Shown one piece after another: positions 7,575 through 16,496 of a stretch of DNA of 64,000 bases. The notes below the pieces were generated by a model, which saw nothing but the letters and a program-made list of their open reading frames with translations, was not told the origin of the DNA and searched no databases. The first letter of the stretch is position 1. Each line of letters starts with the position of its first letter. The translations under genes and the position numbers were made by a program. This DNA comes from Aldehydirespirator sp965220645 (GTDB lineage: Bacteria; Actinomycetota; Acidimicrobiia; Acidimicrobiales; Aldehydirespiratoraceae): positions 1,302,001 to 1,366,000 of the forward strand of contig OZ244836.1 of assembly GCA_965220645.1 (NCBI GenBank). Reading direction: 5' to 3'.

Positions 7575-8269
7575 GCCCGGTGGTGGTGCGCAAAGTGGAA
7601 CGCACCGACCCGTCGATAGTCGACGCCCTGGCGCCGATGGGCACCGCCACCGTGCACGAGTCCATCGGTCGGCGGGGCTTCCTCGGTCCTGACATCCGCC
7701 CCATCGAGTCCGGCACCCGCACCGCGGGCACGGCGGTGACCGCGCTGTGCCATTCCGGCGACAACCTGATGATCCACGCGGCGGTCGAGACCTGCCGGCC
7801 GGGCGACATCCTGGTCGTGGCCGTGACCGCGCCCTCGTCCCACGGCTTCTTCGGAGAACTGCTGGGCACCTCGCTTCAGGCTCGGGGAGTACGGGGCCTG
7901 GTGATCGACGCCGGCGTGCGCGACACGGCCGAGCTGCGGGCCATGGGCTTCGCGGCGTGGAGCCGGCACGTTTCCTGCCAGGGGACTGTCAAGGCCACAC
8001 CGGGCTCTGTGAACGTGCCCGTCGTCATCGGCGGCCACCTCGTCAGCCCGGGCGACGTCGTGTGCGCCGACGACGACGGTGTGGTGGTGGTGGCCCGCTC
8101 GGAGGCGGCTTGGGCGCTGGAGATGTGCCGCCAGCGGCTGGCCGCCGAGGAGGAGGTGCGGGCCCGCCTGGCCGCAGGCGAGCTGGGTCTGGACATGCAC
8201 GGCCTGCGCCAGAAGCTGGTCGAGATGGGCGTCGACTGGGTGGACACGCTCGACGACCTGCACGGCTGA
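7559..8269 (+). CDS. ligK: 4-carboxy-4-hydroxy-2-oxoadipate aldolase / oxaloacetate decarboxylase, LigK
   Basis: A 236-residue RraA-like class II pyruvate aldolase. Visible family features are TATVHESIGRRGFLGP near the start, AVTALCHSGDNLMIHAAV, the catalytic loop VIDAGVRDTAELR (Arg-Asp pair), and the C-terminal LAAGELGLDMHGLRQKL that separates LigK/GalC-type aldolases from plain RraA. It splits 4-carboxy-4-hydroxy-2-oxoadipate into pyruvate and oxaloacetate, the last step of the 4,5-cleavage route, using a divalent metal. Start at ATG 7559, the last of four repeated RBS-ATG units. Confidence 0.92.
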   Translation: MSNRGRPVVVRKVERTDPSIVDALAPMGTATVHESIGRRGFLGPDIRPIESGTRTAGTAVTALCHSGDNLMIHAAVETCRPGDILVVAVTAPSSHGFFGELLGTSLQARGVRGLVIDAGVRDTAELRAMGFAAWSRHVSCQGTVKATPGSVNVPVVIGGHLVSPGDVVCADDDGVVVVARSEAAWALEMCRQRLAAEEEVRARLAAGELGLDMHGLRQKLVEMGVDWVDTLDDLHG

Positions 8270-8354
8270 GACGGGGTCAGGCCGGGCTGGAAACTGCTCA
8301 CCGGATTCGACGCGCCGAACGGGCTGGATCTAGCCTCCGGCCGACCTGCGAGGC

Positions 8355-9224
8355 TCAGTCGAAGTCGTAGAGGCGCTGCGGGTTGTCGACCAGGATCCGG
8401 CTGCGGTCGGCCTCGTCGGGGGCGAACACGGCCAGCAGGTCCACCAAGTCCCCGTCGTCGGGCATGTGGCGCACATTGGGATGGGGCCAGTCGGTGCCCC
8501 ACAGGACCCGGTCGCCGGCCTCGGCGATCAGCGCCCGGGCCAGGGGTGCCACGTCGTCGTAGGGAGGGCGCCCACCGGCGGTGAGCCGCTCCGCGCCCGA
8601 GATCTTTACCCAGGCCCTCTCGTTGCCCATCAGAGCCAGCAGCGCGGCGAAGGATGGCTGCCCTAGGCCCCCGGCTGCCGGGACCCGAGCCATGTGGTCG
8701 ATGATGAACGGGCACGGAAGCCCCAGCAGCACCCCCGCGAAGCCGGGCAGGTCGGAGGCGTCGAGGTGCACCACCATGTGCCAGCCCCGCGGCGCCACCC
8801 TCCGAGCCGTGCGCTCGAAGGCCCCAATGTCGCCTCCCCCGAGGTGCCTCACGAAGTTGAATCGGGCTCCGCGCACGCCGGCGTCGTGCAGGCGGTCGAT
8901 CTCCGCTTCGCTGCAGGCCTCGTCGATCATGGCCACCCCGGCGTACCGTCCCCGAGCTCGCTCGAGCGCGTCGACCATGGCCGAGTTGTCGGTTCCGTGG
9001 CAGCTGGCCTGCACCAGCACGGCCCGGCTCAGCCCCATGCGCGCGTGGAGTGCTGCAAGCTGCTCGGCACCAGCGTCGGGCGGCGTGTACGAGCGGCCGA
9101 CCGCGAACGGGAAACGGCTCGCCGGACCGAACACATGGCAGTGGGCGTCACAGGCATCCGGCGGCGGCGTGAACGCTGCGGGAGGGTGCGGATCGGGATG
9201 GGGCGGCGGGATCGTCGGCTTCAC
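8355..9224 (-). CDS. ligI: 2-pyrone-4,6-dicarboxylate hydrolase, LigI
   Basis: A 289-residue amidohydrolase-superfamily protein from ATG 9224. ACDAHCHVFG holds the metal-site HxH; RFNFVRHLGGG, HLDASDLP, IIDHMARVP, and the C-terminal VLWGTDWPHPNV with the catalytic Asp all match LigI, the lactonase that opens 2-pyrone-4,6-dicarboxylate to 4-oxalomesaconate. A Pro-rich N-terminal stretch (PPPHPDPHPP) is unusual but short. Its stop-side faces ligK convergently; ligU lies just upstream on the same strand with a 24-base gap, so ligU-ligI form an operon. Confidence 0.9.
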   Translation of the reverse strand: MKPTIPPPHPDPHPPAAFTPPPDACDAHCHVFGPASRFPFAVGRSYTPPDAGAEQLAALHARMGLSRAVLVQASCHGTDNSAMVDALERARGRYAGVAMIDEACSEAEIDRLHDAGVRGARFNFVRHLGGGDIGAFERTARRVAPRGWHMVVHLDASDLPGFAGVLLGLPCPFIIDHMARVPAAGGLGQPSFAALLALMGNERAWVKISGAERLTAGGRPPYDDVAPLARALIAEAGDRVLWGTDWPHPNVRHMPDDGDLVDLLAVFAPDEADRSRILVDNPQRLYDFD

Positions 9225-9248
9225 TGTTGGCGGTACCGTGCTCCCGGC

Positions 9249-10358
9249 TCAGTAGGGCCGGGGGAAGACCACGCCGTCGAACAGCTTCCGGGTGGTGCGG
9301 ATGATGCCGGCCCGCTGGACCGCAGGCCTCCCGTCAGTCCCGGTGGTGAGGGCCACCGCGGCATCGAAGGTGCCGGTGGGGTGCTCCAGAGTGACGATGC
9401 GGTCGATTCTCGAGGTCTCAACTGATCGCGGGTCTCGACCGGTGCGGGGGAGCAGCATCCCGTGGCCTACAGATCCGGGGATCAGGGCGGCGGTGGCGAC
9501 CGACACCGCCCCGAGCACACCGATCGCCTCATGGCACCGATGTGGGATGAAGGTCCGGGTGCAGATGTCGCCGGCCGCGGTTCGGGGAGGGGCCACCAGA
9601 GTCATCTTGGGCACGGTTGACGCCGACACGTCACCCAGGCCCATGAGGGGACCGGCCACCAGTCGCGCCTGTTCGATCCGGCCTTGCAGAACAGCATCGG
9701 TCTCCAGGACGGCGCAATCCTCATAGCCCGTGACGTCCAGGTCGGCTGCCCTCATCACCACGGTGGGCATGCCGTTGTCGATGAGGGTGCAGTCGATCCC
9801 CGTCACGGAGTCGACGAGGCTGCCGGTGGGCAGCAGGGCGCCGCAGGAGCCGCCGGCGATGTCCTCGAAGTCGAGTCGCACCGGGGCCGCCGTGCCGGGA
9901 ACGCCGTCGATGGAGGTCGGGCCCGAGTAGTCGGGCATGCCGCCTCGCATCGGGAAGGTCGCAGTCGCCACCGATCCGGTGTTGACCATGTGGATCCGCA
10001 CCGTCGCCTCGGTTCCGTCCGGCGCGACCAGGCCGCGCTCCACTGCGAACGGCCCGACACCGGCCAGCATGTTTCCGCAGTTCTGGGCGTCGCTCACTAA
10101 GGGTTCGTCCACTGACGGCTGAAGGAACAGGTAGTCCACGTCGGCGTCCGGCCTGGTCGCCGGACCCACCACGGCCACCTTGGTGGTGAGCACGTGGGCT
10201 CCGCCGATGCCGTCGATCTGTCGAGGGTCGGGCGAGCCGACGATGCGCAAGATGAGGTCGTCGCGTTGGGAGGGGTCTGCGGGCAGGTCCTCGCCGTGGA
10301 AGTAGGCGCCCTTCGACGTTCCCCCGCGCATCAACATGCACGGCACGCCGTTACTCAC
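9249..10358 (-). CDS. ligU: 4-oxalomesaconate tautomerase, LigU (PrpF family)
   Basis: A PrpF/DapF-fold isomerase of about 369 residues. I chose GTG 10358 (VSNGVPCMLMRGGTSKG), because this is where homology-like text starts; an ATG at 10394 would add 12 poorly supported residues. MLMRGGTSKGAYF and DGIGGAHVLTTKVAVV are PrpF signatures, and SDAQNCGNMLAGVGPFA holds a conserved Cys-Gly-Asn. In this setting (ligJ, ligK, ligI adjacent) it is best read as the tautomerase that interconverts 4-oxalomesaconate forms before LigJ. A general PrpF aconitate isomerase role is the alternative. Confidence 0.85.
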   Translation of the reverse strand: MSNGVPCMLMRGGTSKGAYFHGEDLPADPSQRDDLILRIVGSPDPRQIDGIGGAHVLTTKVAVVGPATRPDADVDYLFLQPSVDEPLVSDAQNCGNMLAGVGPFAVERGLVAPDGTEATVRIHMVNTGSVATATFPMRGGMPDYSGPTSIDGVPGTAAPVRLDFEDIAGGSCGALLPTGSLVDSVTGIDCTLIDNGMPTVVMRAADLDVTGYEDCAVLETDAVLQGRIEQARLVAGPLMGLGDVSASTVPKMTLVAPPRTAAGDICTRTFIPHRCHEAIGVLGAVSVATAALIPGSVGHGMLLPRTGRDPRSVETSRIDRIVTLEHPTGTFDAAVALTTGTDGRPAVQRAGIIRTTRKLFDGVVFPRPY

Positions 10359-10456
10359 GGGCCCAGTGTGCCCGCGCTGCGCCCCGATGGCCAAGGGGCG
10401 ATGCTCGGTCCGGGAGTTGAACGGGTCGTTCGCCTAGCCCGTATAGGTTCGCGGCC

Positions 10457-11707
10457 ATGATCGGGAGCATGCCGCTGGAGGGTCTCAGAGTCGTCGAGGG
10501 GTCGGCGTTCGTGGCCGCACCCTCGGGGGGCATGGCGCTGGCCCAGCTCGGAGCCGAGGTGGTGCGCTTCGACAGGATCGGCGGCGGCATCGACTACGGC
10601 CGCTGGCCGCTCACCGCTGAGGGTCGCTCCCTGTATTGGGCGGGCTTGAACAAGGGCAAGAAGTCGCTCGCCGTCGACCTCGGCAACCCCACGGCCCATG
10701 AGCTGCTTACCGAGCTGGTCGGCGCGGCCGGCACGTTCCTCACGAATTTTCCGGCCCGGGGATGGATGGCTCCGGAGCGGCTGGTCGCTCGCCGGGCCGA
10801 CCTGGTGATGGTGGCCGTCACAGGCAACCGCGACGGCACTACCGCCGTTGACTACACCGTGAACGCGGCGATGGGGTTCCCGATGGTGACTGGTGCCGCC
10901 GGCAGCGCCGATCCCGTCAACAGCGTCCTTCCGGCCTGGGATCTGCTGTGCGGCCAGACGGCCGCGGTGGGGATCCTGGCTGCCGAGCGCCGCCGCCTGC
11001 TGACGGGTGAGGGCTCGGTGATGACCCTCGCGCTGAGCGATGTGGCCCTGGCCGCCACGGCTGCGCTGGGATATGTGGCCGAGGTCCAAGTCAACGGCGC
11101 GGAGCGGCCGCGCTGCGGCAACGACCTGTACGGAGCGTTCGGCGCAGAGCTGTCCACGGTCGACGGCCGGCGCTTCTACGCGGTGGCCATTAGTCGCCGG
11201 CAGTGGGACGCGCTGCTGGAGGCCACCGAGAGCGCCGGTCCTGTGGCTGGGATAGCGGCGGCACGGGGTCTCGACTTCGACGACGAGGGCGCCCGTTTCG
11301 AGGCGCGGCACGAGATCAAGGCGGCGATGCAAGCCTGGACCGGGGCAAGATCGTTCACCGAGGTGGCTGAGCGCCTCGACGCCCGCGGGGTTTGCTGGGG
11401 TCCCTACCAGACATTCGGCGAGCTGGTTGCGAGCGACCCGCGCTGTTCACCGACCGCGGGGCTCTTTGTTGAGGTGGACCAGCCCGGCATCGGCCCTTGC
11501 CTGGCCCCTATGTCGCCGGTGACCCCTACGGAAGTGGACGGTTGGGCGGCGAGCGACCACGGCAGGGACGCGGTGGCTCCCGTTCTGGGCGAACACACCG
11601 ACGAAGTCCTGGCCGAATGGCTCGGCCTCTCGGATACCGACATCGGAAGGCTGCACGACGAAGGGATCGTGAGGGGCGCCGACGGTGCTAGCTCCACACC
11701 CTTCTAG
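10457..11707 (+). CDS. CaiB/BaiF family III CoA-transferase
   Basis: A 416-residue protein (ATG 10457; ATG 10469 is also possible). The start LEGLRVVEGSAFVAAPSGGMALAQLGAEVVRFD is the classic family III opening; LYWAGLNKGKKSLAVDL follows, and the expected catalytic Asp is residue 132 in TAVDYTVNAAMGFP. The C-terminus has PCLAPMSPVTPTEVDGW and a helical cap. These enzymes move CoA between an organic acid and an acyl-CoA thioester. It diverges from ligU with about 100 bases between. Its acid substrate is not identifiable; linkage to the aromatic lower pathway is suggestive only. Confidence 0.9.
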   Translation: MIGSMPLEGLRVVEGSAFVAAPSGGMALAQLGAEVVRFDRIGGGIDYGRWPLTAEGRSLYWAGLNKGKKSLAVDLGNPTAHELLTELVGAAGTFLTNFPARGWMAPERLVARRADLVMVAVTGNRDGTTAVDYTVNAAMGFPMVTGAAGSADPVNSVLPAWDLLCGQTAAVGILAAERRRLLTGEGSVMTLALSDVALAATAALGYVAEVQVNGAERPRCGNDLYGAFGAELSTVDGRRFYAVAISRRQWDALLEATESAGPVAGIAAARGLDFDDEGARFEARHEIKAAMQAWTGARSFTEVAERLDARGVCWGPYQTFGELVASDPRCSPTAGLFVEVDQPGIGPCLAPMSPVTPTEVDGWAASDHGRDAVAPVLGEHTDEVLAEWLGLSDTDIGRLHDEGIVRGADGASSTPF

Positions 11708-11732
11708 GAAGTATTCACTCGCCTTGCGAGGA

Positions 11733-11765
11733 TTGTATACCGCTGCTAAATTGTATACCGATGCT
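11733..11765 (+). promoter_or_regulatory. Direct repeat overlapping the WhiB start
   Basis: TTGTATACCGCTGCT (11733-11747) and TTGTATACCGATGCT (11751-11765) are near-identical 15-mers 18 bases apart, each with the palindrome GTATAC; the second includes ATG 11761. TATACC or TAAATT could be -10 boxes for a leaderless WhiB transcript, and the pair could be an operator. The 18-bp period is not a full helical multiple. Confidence 0.55.
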
Positions 11766-12099
11766 CGAGACCTACGAGACTTTCGCACCATCGATGGGGT
11801 CCGCAGCGTGGATGGAGCACGGGCGCTGCGTGGGTGATAGCGGGTTGTTCTTCGCACCGTTCGCGGAGCGTCCCGAGGCCAGAGTGCGCCGTGAGGCCCG
11901 GGCCCGGTCGATATGCGAGGAGTGCGCCGTGCTGCACGCCTGTCGCGACTATGCCCGCCGGAACCGTGAGCTGGGCTTCTGGGGCGGTGAGAGCGAGTCG
12001 GAGCGAGCTGAGGCAGGGTTCGCTCCCACCACGCCGATTGTCGGCCGCAAGCGGGTGGCCGAGGAACGGGCCCGCGACGCCATGCGTCGCGTCCTGTAG
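11761..12099 (+). CDS. WhiB-family iron-sulfur transcription factor
   Basis: A 112-residue WhiB-like (Wbl) protein. The four cluster-binding cysteines are Cys23, Cys52, Cys55 and Cys61 (ICEECAVLHAC gives CxxCxxxxxC), followed by the hallmark GFWGGESESER at 72-82 and a basic C-terminus (GRKRV, RARDAMRRVL) for DNA contact. Wbl proteins bind a 4Fe-4S cluster and work with the principal sigma factor; they are restricted to actinobacteria and their phages, so the gene anchors the taxonomy. It is a monocistron with its own AT-rich promoter. The particular Wbl class cannot be assigned. Confidence 0.95.
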   Translation: MLETYETFAPSMGSAAWMEHGRCVGDSGLFFAPFAERPEARVRREARARSICEECAVLHACRDYARRNRELGFWGGESESERAEAGFAPTTPIVGRKRVAEERARDAMRRVL

Positions 12100-12243
12100 A
12101 GACAAGCCGCGACAACGCCACACCGAGAGCCGGGCAAGATGCCCGCGGCCATGTGTTCCCTAAGCGCTTTACGGAACCCGATAGTCCTTGCTACGTTCCG
12201 CTGCGGCGCGATCCGCCCGACCGTCTCGACGAAGGACTACCCG

Positions 12244-14508
12244 ATGGGTGACACCTCTCTATGCGTGCATGCCCTCGGTCGTCTCCGTCGCCGAGTTGCC
12301 AGGATCGCCGCGACCGCCGCCGGGCTGGCGCTGCTCGCCGCCGTAATGGCACCCGCCGCGGCTGCCCAATCCGGGTCCTCGGGAGTCTCGATCCCCGACC
12401 CGTACCTCCGCAGCGCCATCGAGAGCGCCCTCGGCAAGCAGCCCGGGGCGACAATCAGCGAAGCCGAGATGGCCGGACTGGGGTCGCTGGACGCCAGCTA
12501 CTCGAACGTCCAGCAGGCTGAGGGCCTTCAGCACGCGGTCAACCTGCGAGCGCTGTACCTGCAGGGCAACGGCATCTCGGACGCTTCGAGCCTCGCCAAC
12601 CTGGCCAGGATGCAGGTGCTGGTCCTGAACGGCAACGACATCTCGGCGATCGACATCACCCGGATGACCAACCTCAGGTTCCTCGATCTCGGCAACAACG
12701 AGTTGGAGAGCATCGATCTCTCCGGTCAGAGGACCAGGGTCGGCGAGAACCCTCGGGACAGCCGGCTCTACGCGCTGTGGCTGCACAACAATCGCCTGAC
12801 GTCGGTAGACCTGTCAGGCCTGACCGCCCTGCGAGACAGGCCGGACGGCGCTTCGCACCCGAACTTCGTGAGCCTGCGGCTGGACCGCAACCAGCTGAGG
12901 AGCGTCACCGGGCTCCGTGACCTGCCGGACGGCGCCTGGAGCCTGAAGCTGGAGCACAACCAGCTGACCTCCGTCGATCTCAGGGGCGCAGACCACCTCC
13001 ACTACCTGTACCTGAACAACAACCCGATCTCGAGCACCGCCGATCTCGCCGGTTTCTCGGCACTGACCGATCTCAGACGGCTTCACCTCTACGAGACGGA
13101 GATCTCCTCGATCGACCTGTCGCGGTTCTCGAGGCTGCAACGGGTCTTCCTCAACGACAACAGGCTCACGTCCGTCGATGTCACAGGGCTGGACAGCGTC
13201 CAGCGACTCTGGCTTCGGGGAAACCGGATAGCTGGTGTCACGGGGCTGCCCGACATCGGCGACACCCTCATAGCCCTCAACTTGAGAAGCAACCGCCTGG
13301 CCTCGATCGACCTGTCGGGGCTGTCCAGCCTCCGCCAGCTCTACTTGAGCGACAACGCTCTCACCGCTGTGGATCTTGCGCCGTTGACGCAGCTGGACGT
13401 CCTCTGGCTGCAGAACGGCGTGTCGGTCGGCGGCAGCCCCGCCGACCCCGCCTACCAGAACCAGATCACAAGCCTCGGAACGCTGCCCCGATGGATCACC
13501 GATCTCCGGCTGGCCGGCAACCCCCTGGCTGCACCGATCTCGCTGACGTCACGAGCCGGACTGCGGAAGCTCTACGTGAGCGGTGGCCAGATCTCGGGCC
13601 TGCCCGCGCTGGCCGTCCTGACCGGCCTCACCGAACTGGGACTGAGGGACATGGACCTCACCGGGTCGAGCTTGTCGATGCTGCCGGGCCTGCCCGCGCT
13701 CCAGAAGCTGGACTTGAGGGACAATTCGATCGCCGACTTGGCGGCGCTGGCGGCGTTGGTGCGGCTGACCGAACTGCGGCTCGACCACAATTTCGTCAGC
13801 GACGTCTCTCCGCTGTCGAGCATGACCGGCCTGGAGGATCTCTACGTAGCCGGCAATGTCATCAGCGACTACGCGCCGCTACGCCATCTGATCCTGGCCG
13901 GGCTGACGATCCACGGCGGTGACCAGCAGCGGGGGGACTCGCCGGACAACTTCTTCTGGGACATCGACGCGTCGGGCTCCCTCCACGGTTGGAACCTGAG
14001 CCGGCTGGCGGCGGACGGGATCCTGGACAACACGGAGTGCGGTCTGGACCTCATCTGCCCCGGTCTGGCGCTTGAGCGCTGGGTGGTGGCCCTCTGGCTC
14101 GTGCGAGTCCTCGACGGTGACGATCCCGAGCCGCTGGGTTACAACCGGTTCGAGGATGTGCATCCCGGCCTGCAGTGGGCGGCCCACGTAGAACGTCTGG
14201 CCGAGCTCGGGATCGTGTCGGGCTGCTCCCGCAGTCCCTCCGGCTTCTGCCCGCAGAACCCGGTCACCAGGGCCGAGATGGCGACTCTGCTCGCCCGGGC
14301 CTTCGAGCTGCAGCCGGACGTGCCCTCGGTGTTTGAGGACATCAACAGGCAGGGCCCCCATGCGGACAGCATCGACGCAATCGCCGCCGCGGGGATCACC
14401 ATGGGCTGCGGCACCGAACCCGACCGGTTCTGCCCCGACGATCCGGTCACGAGGGGCCAGGCGGCCACCCTCATCAACCGGGCCCGCGACTTCGCCGCCG
14501 GGAGCTGA
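12244..14508 (+). CDS. Secreted leucine-rich-repeat protein with C-terminal SLH-like repeats
   Basis: A 754-residue protein; ATG 12244 is chosen since it precedes a clean signal peptide (basic RLRRRVARIAATAAG, hydrophobic LALLAAVMAP, AAAAQS cleavage region). Residues ~50-560 are internalin-like LRRs of ~20-24 residues with LRSLYLS/NNxLxxxDLSGL-type units (e.g. LYLQGNGISDASSL, LFLNDNRLTSVDVTGL). The last ~180 residues hold two repeats of F-D/E-D-(V/I)...GI(V/T)xGC...FCPxxPVTRxxMATL, a pattern widespread in acidimicrobial surface proteins and related to SLH modules. It is probably exported and envelope-attached or released, with an adhesive or binding role. No enzyme domain is visible. Confidence 0.85.
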   Translation: MGDTSLCVHALGRLRRRVARIAATAAGLALLAAVMAPAAAAQSGSSGVSIPDPYLRSAIESALGKQPGATISEAEMAGLGSLDASYSNVQQAEGLQHAVNLRALYLQGNGISDASSLANLARMQVLVLNGNDISAIDITRMTNLRFLDLGNNELESIDLSGQRTRVGENPRDSRLYALWLHNNRLTSVDLSGLTALRDRPDGASHPNFVSLRLDRNQLRSVTGLRDLPDGAWSLKLEHNQLTSVDLRGADHLHYLYLNNNPISSTADLAGFSALTDLRRLHLYETEISSIDLSRFSRLQRVFLNDNRLTSVDVTGLDSVQRLWLRGNRIAGVTGLPDIGDTLIALNLRSNRLASIDLSGLSSLRQLYLSDNALTAVDLAPLTQLDVLWLQNGVSVGGSPADPAYQNQITSLGTLPRWITDLRLAGNPLAAPISLTSRAGLRKLYVSGGQISGLPALAVLTGLTELGLRDMDLTGSSLSMLPGLPALQKLDLRDNSIADLAALAALVRLTELRLDHNFVSDVSPLSSMTGLEDLYVAGNVISDYAPLRHLILAGLTIHGGDQQRGDSPDNFFWDIDASGSLHGWNLSRLAADGILDNTECGLDLICPGLALERWVVALWLVRVLDGDDPEPLGYNRFEDVHPGLQWAAHVERLAELGIVSGCSRSPSGFCPQNPVTRAEMATLLARAFELQPDVPSVFEDINRQGPHADSIDAIAAAGITMGCGTEPDRFCPDDPVTRGQAATLINRARDFAAGS

Positions 14509-14515
14509 CGGCGCG

Positions 14516-15622
14516 CTAAGTACGGGACTGCTCGGTTGGGGGCGCGAGCCCGACCGCGATCACCAGGCTGCCGATATGGCGCTTGTCGGCGAAGGCCTGC
14601 TGCGCTGCGTGGATCTCCTCCAGCGGGTAGGTGCCGCCCACCACGGGGCGGACCTCGCCCCGCTCGATGTAGCCCACCAGATCGGCGAAGACCTGCGGGG
14701 CGTAGACCGTGGCGCCGTGCAGTTGAAGGTCCTTCAAGTACAGCGTCCGCAAGTCAAGATCCACTACGGGTCCGGCGATGGCTCCCGAGGTGACGTAGCG
14801 CCCGCCCCGGCACAGCGCCTCGAGCCAGCCCGGGAAGCTGCCGCCCCCGACGACATCGGCCACCACGTCGAAGCTGCCGCCGTTGGCCTCGAGGGCGGCC
14901 GCGACGATGTCTCCGGACTCCCGGGCCAGCACCTCGTCGGCGCCCAGGTCCCTCACCCCGTCCCGCTTGGACGCTCCGGCGACCGCCACGACGCGGGCCC
15001 CGCGCCGCTTGGCCAGTTGCACCAACGCGCTGCCCACGCCGCCGGACGCGCCCGGAACCGCGACGCTCTCGCCCGAGCGCAGGCCTGCTCGCTGCAGCAT
15101 GTGCTCCGCGGTCGACCAAGAGCAGGCGAAGCTGGCCAACTCGATGTCCGAGAGCCCCACCGACACCGGGTACACGTTCTCTTGTGGAACCGTGCAGTAC
15201 TCCGCGTACCCGCCGTCGCGCTCGCTGCCCAGATAGCCGGCTAGAGCGCGATCGTCGGGCCGGTCCCGGTCGCGCAGCCACGGGTCTACCAGCACTCGGC
15301 GTCCCACCAGTCCGGCATCGGCGCTCTCGCCCGCCGCCACCACCACACCGGCAATGTCGGCGCCCTGGATCCGGGGGAAGGACAGGCCGCTGCGACCCCA
15401 AGCCGAGTCTTCGGGGTCGGCCTCAGCGAAGCCTTGCGACGAGGTGGCGGAGGTGACCGAGCGGCTGTACCAGCCGACACGGGTGTTGATGTCGGTGTTG
15501 TTCATGCCGCATGCCGCCACCCGCACCAGCACGTCGCCCAGGTCGGGACGGGGCACCGGTACGTCGTCTCGCACCGCGAGCATCTCGGGCCCGCCGGTGC
15601 CCAGCAGGACTGCGGCCCGCAT
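14516..15622 (-). CDS. MDR-type alcohol dehydrogenase / quinone oxidoreductase
   Basis: A 368-residue medium-chain dehydrogenase/reductase beginning at ATG 15622 (MRAAVLLGTGG); the longer open frame upstream is not family-like. GroES-like fold: VLVRVAACGMNNTDINTRVGWY, then IQGADIAGVVVAAG; Rossmann half: VAVPGASGGVGSALVQLAKRRGARVVAV. The catalytic-zinc Cys is present in ACGMNNTD but the structural zinc-binding lobe is missing, as in quinone-oxidoreductase-like members. NAD(P)-linked oxidation or reduction of an unknown alcohol/enone. It ends 7 bases from the LRR gene's stop, so the two converge. Confidence 0.87.
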   Translation of the reverse strand: MRAAVLLGTGGPEMLAVRDDVPVPRPDLGDVLVRVAACGMNNTDINTRVGWYSRSVTSATSSQGFAEADPEDSAWGRSGLSFPRIQGADIAGVVVAAGESADAGLVGRRVLVDPWLRDRDRPDDRALAGYLGSERDGGYAEYCTVPQENVYPVSVGLSDIELASFACSWSTAEHMLQRAGLRSGESVAVPGASGGVGSALVQLAKRRGARVVAVAGASKRDGVRDLGADEVLARESGDIVAAALEANGGSFDVVADVVGGGSFPGWLEALCRGGRYVTSGAIAGPVVDLDLRTLYLKDLQLHGATVYAPQVFADLVGYIERGEVRPVVGGTYPLEEIHAAQQAFADKRHIGSLVIAVGLAPPTEQSRT

Positions 15623-15710
15623 GACCGCGGGCCCCTCAGAATCGGCCACGGCGGTCGACAGCTCCGTTCCTCCTCGGCACGAGGCGCTTGCTACCCATTC
15701 GCGGATGCTC

Positions 15711-16478
15711 TCATTGTGCGAGCCGGTGCGCGTGCATGGCCTGGTAGTGGGGCAGGCAGGCGGCATAGGCGTCTCTGAGGAGTTGGTTGTGGTCGATGGC
15801 CACATAGTCGCGCTTCTGGCGTGACAGCGTCGTGGACTGGGAGAGATTGGCATGCCAGGTGCCGGTCTCGTACCAGGTCAGCTCGGACGCCTTGGTCGCG
15901 CCCCACAGCAGCGCTTCCGGTATGAAGTCGATCCCCACTGCTTCGCACCATGCCGCGGTGATGCGGTGCGGATCGTCGAGCATGTCGTCGGCGTCGATGA
16001 CGGGAGGCGGGCTTCCGGTGCGCTGCGCCAGCAGGTCGAACAGCGCGCGCTGCTCAGCGAAGCCGGTCTCTTCCAACGTGAAGTCCGTCCACTGCGCGTA
16101 CATCGACGTCAACGTCTTGGCGGGGTCGCGGATCAAGAAGGAGTGATTGAACGCGTCGAGGAACGCCAGTTCCAGGTCGTCGGGACCGGTGGGAGAGACC
16201 ACCCAGTCGTGCATGTGGGTGACGTAGTGGGGGAAGTCCTTCATGAACACCGGTTCCCGCCGAGCGACTGACACCAGCTCCGCCCAAACCGACTCGTAGC
16301 TGAGATCCGGCCGGTGCTGTACGTGGCTGTCGGGCGGGTGGGTGTCGTTGCCGATCGAGTACCACACCTCCCCGAAGGGCTCGTGCACGCAGTTGTGATC
16401 GCCGCGCTGGCTCATCATCCGCTCGAACGCGGTTGACGTCGAGCGGGGCACCGCCCACAGCACCAGGATCGGGATCAT
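15711..16478 (-). CDS. Sulfotransferase-like protein
   Basis: A 255-residue protein from ATG 16478. The opening LVLWAVPRSTSTAFERMM resembles the 5'-phosphosulfate loop (PRSGSTxL) of PAPS-dependent sulfotransferases, and SFLIRDPAKTLTSMY resembles the 3'-phosphate site (RDPxxxxxS). HEPFGEVWY fits the substrate/catalytic region after the first motif. The family moves sulfuryl groups from PAPS to small molecules, but several members of this branch have unknown targets. It lies 18 bases from the 3' end of the DMGDH-like gene and may be transcribed with it. Confidence 0.75.
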   Translation of the reverse strand: MIPILVLWAVPRSTSTAFERMMSQRGDHNCVHEPFGEVWYSIGNDTHPPDSHVQHRPDLSYESVWAELVSVARREPVFMKDFPHYVTHMHDWVVSPTGPDDLELAFLDAFNHSFLIRDPAKTLTSMYAQWTDFTLEETGFAEQRALFDLLAQRTGSPPPVIDADDMLDDPHRITAAWCEAVGIDFIPEALLWGATKASELTWYETGTWHANLSQSTTLSRQKRDYVAIDHNQLLRDAYAACLPHYQAMHAHRLAQ

Positions 16479-16496
16479 GTGGTTCGTTCCCTCCTT

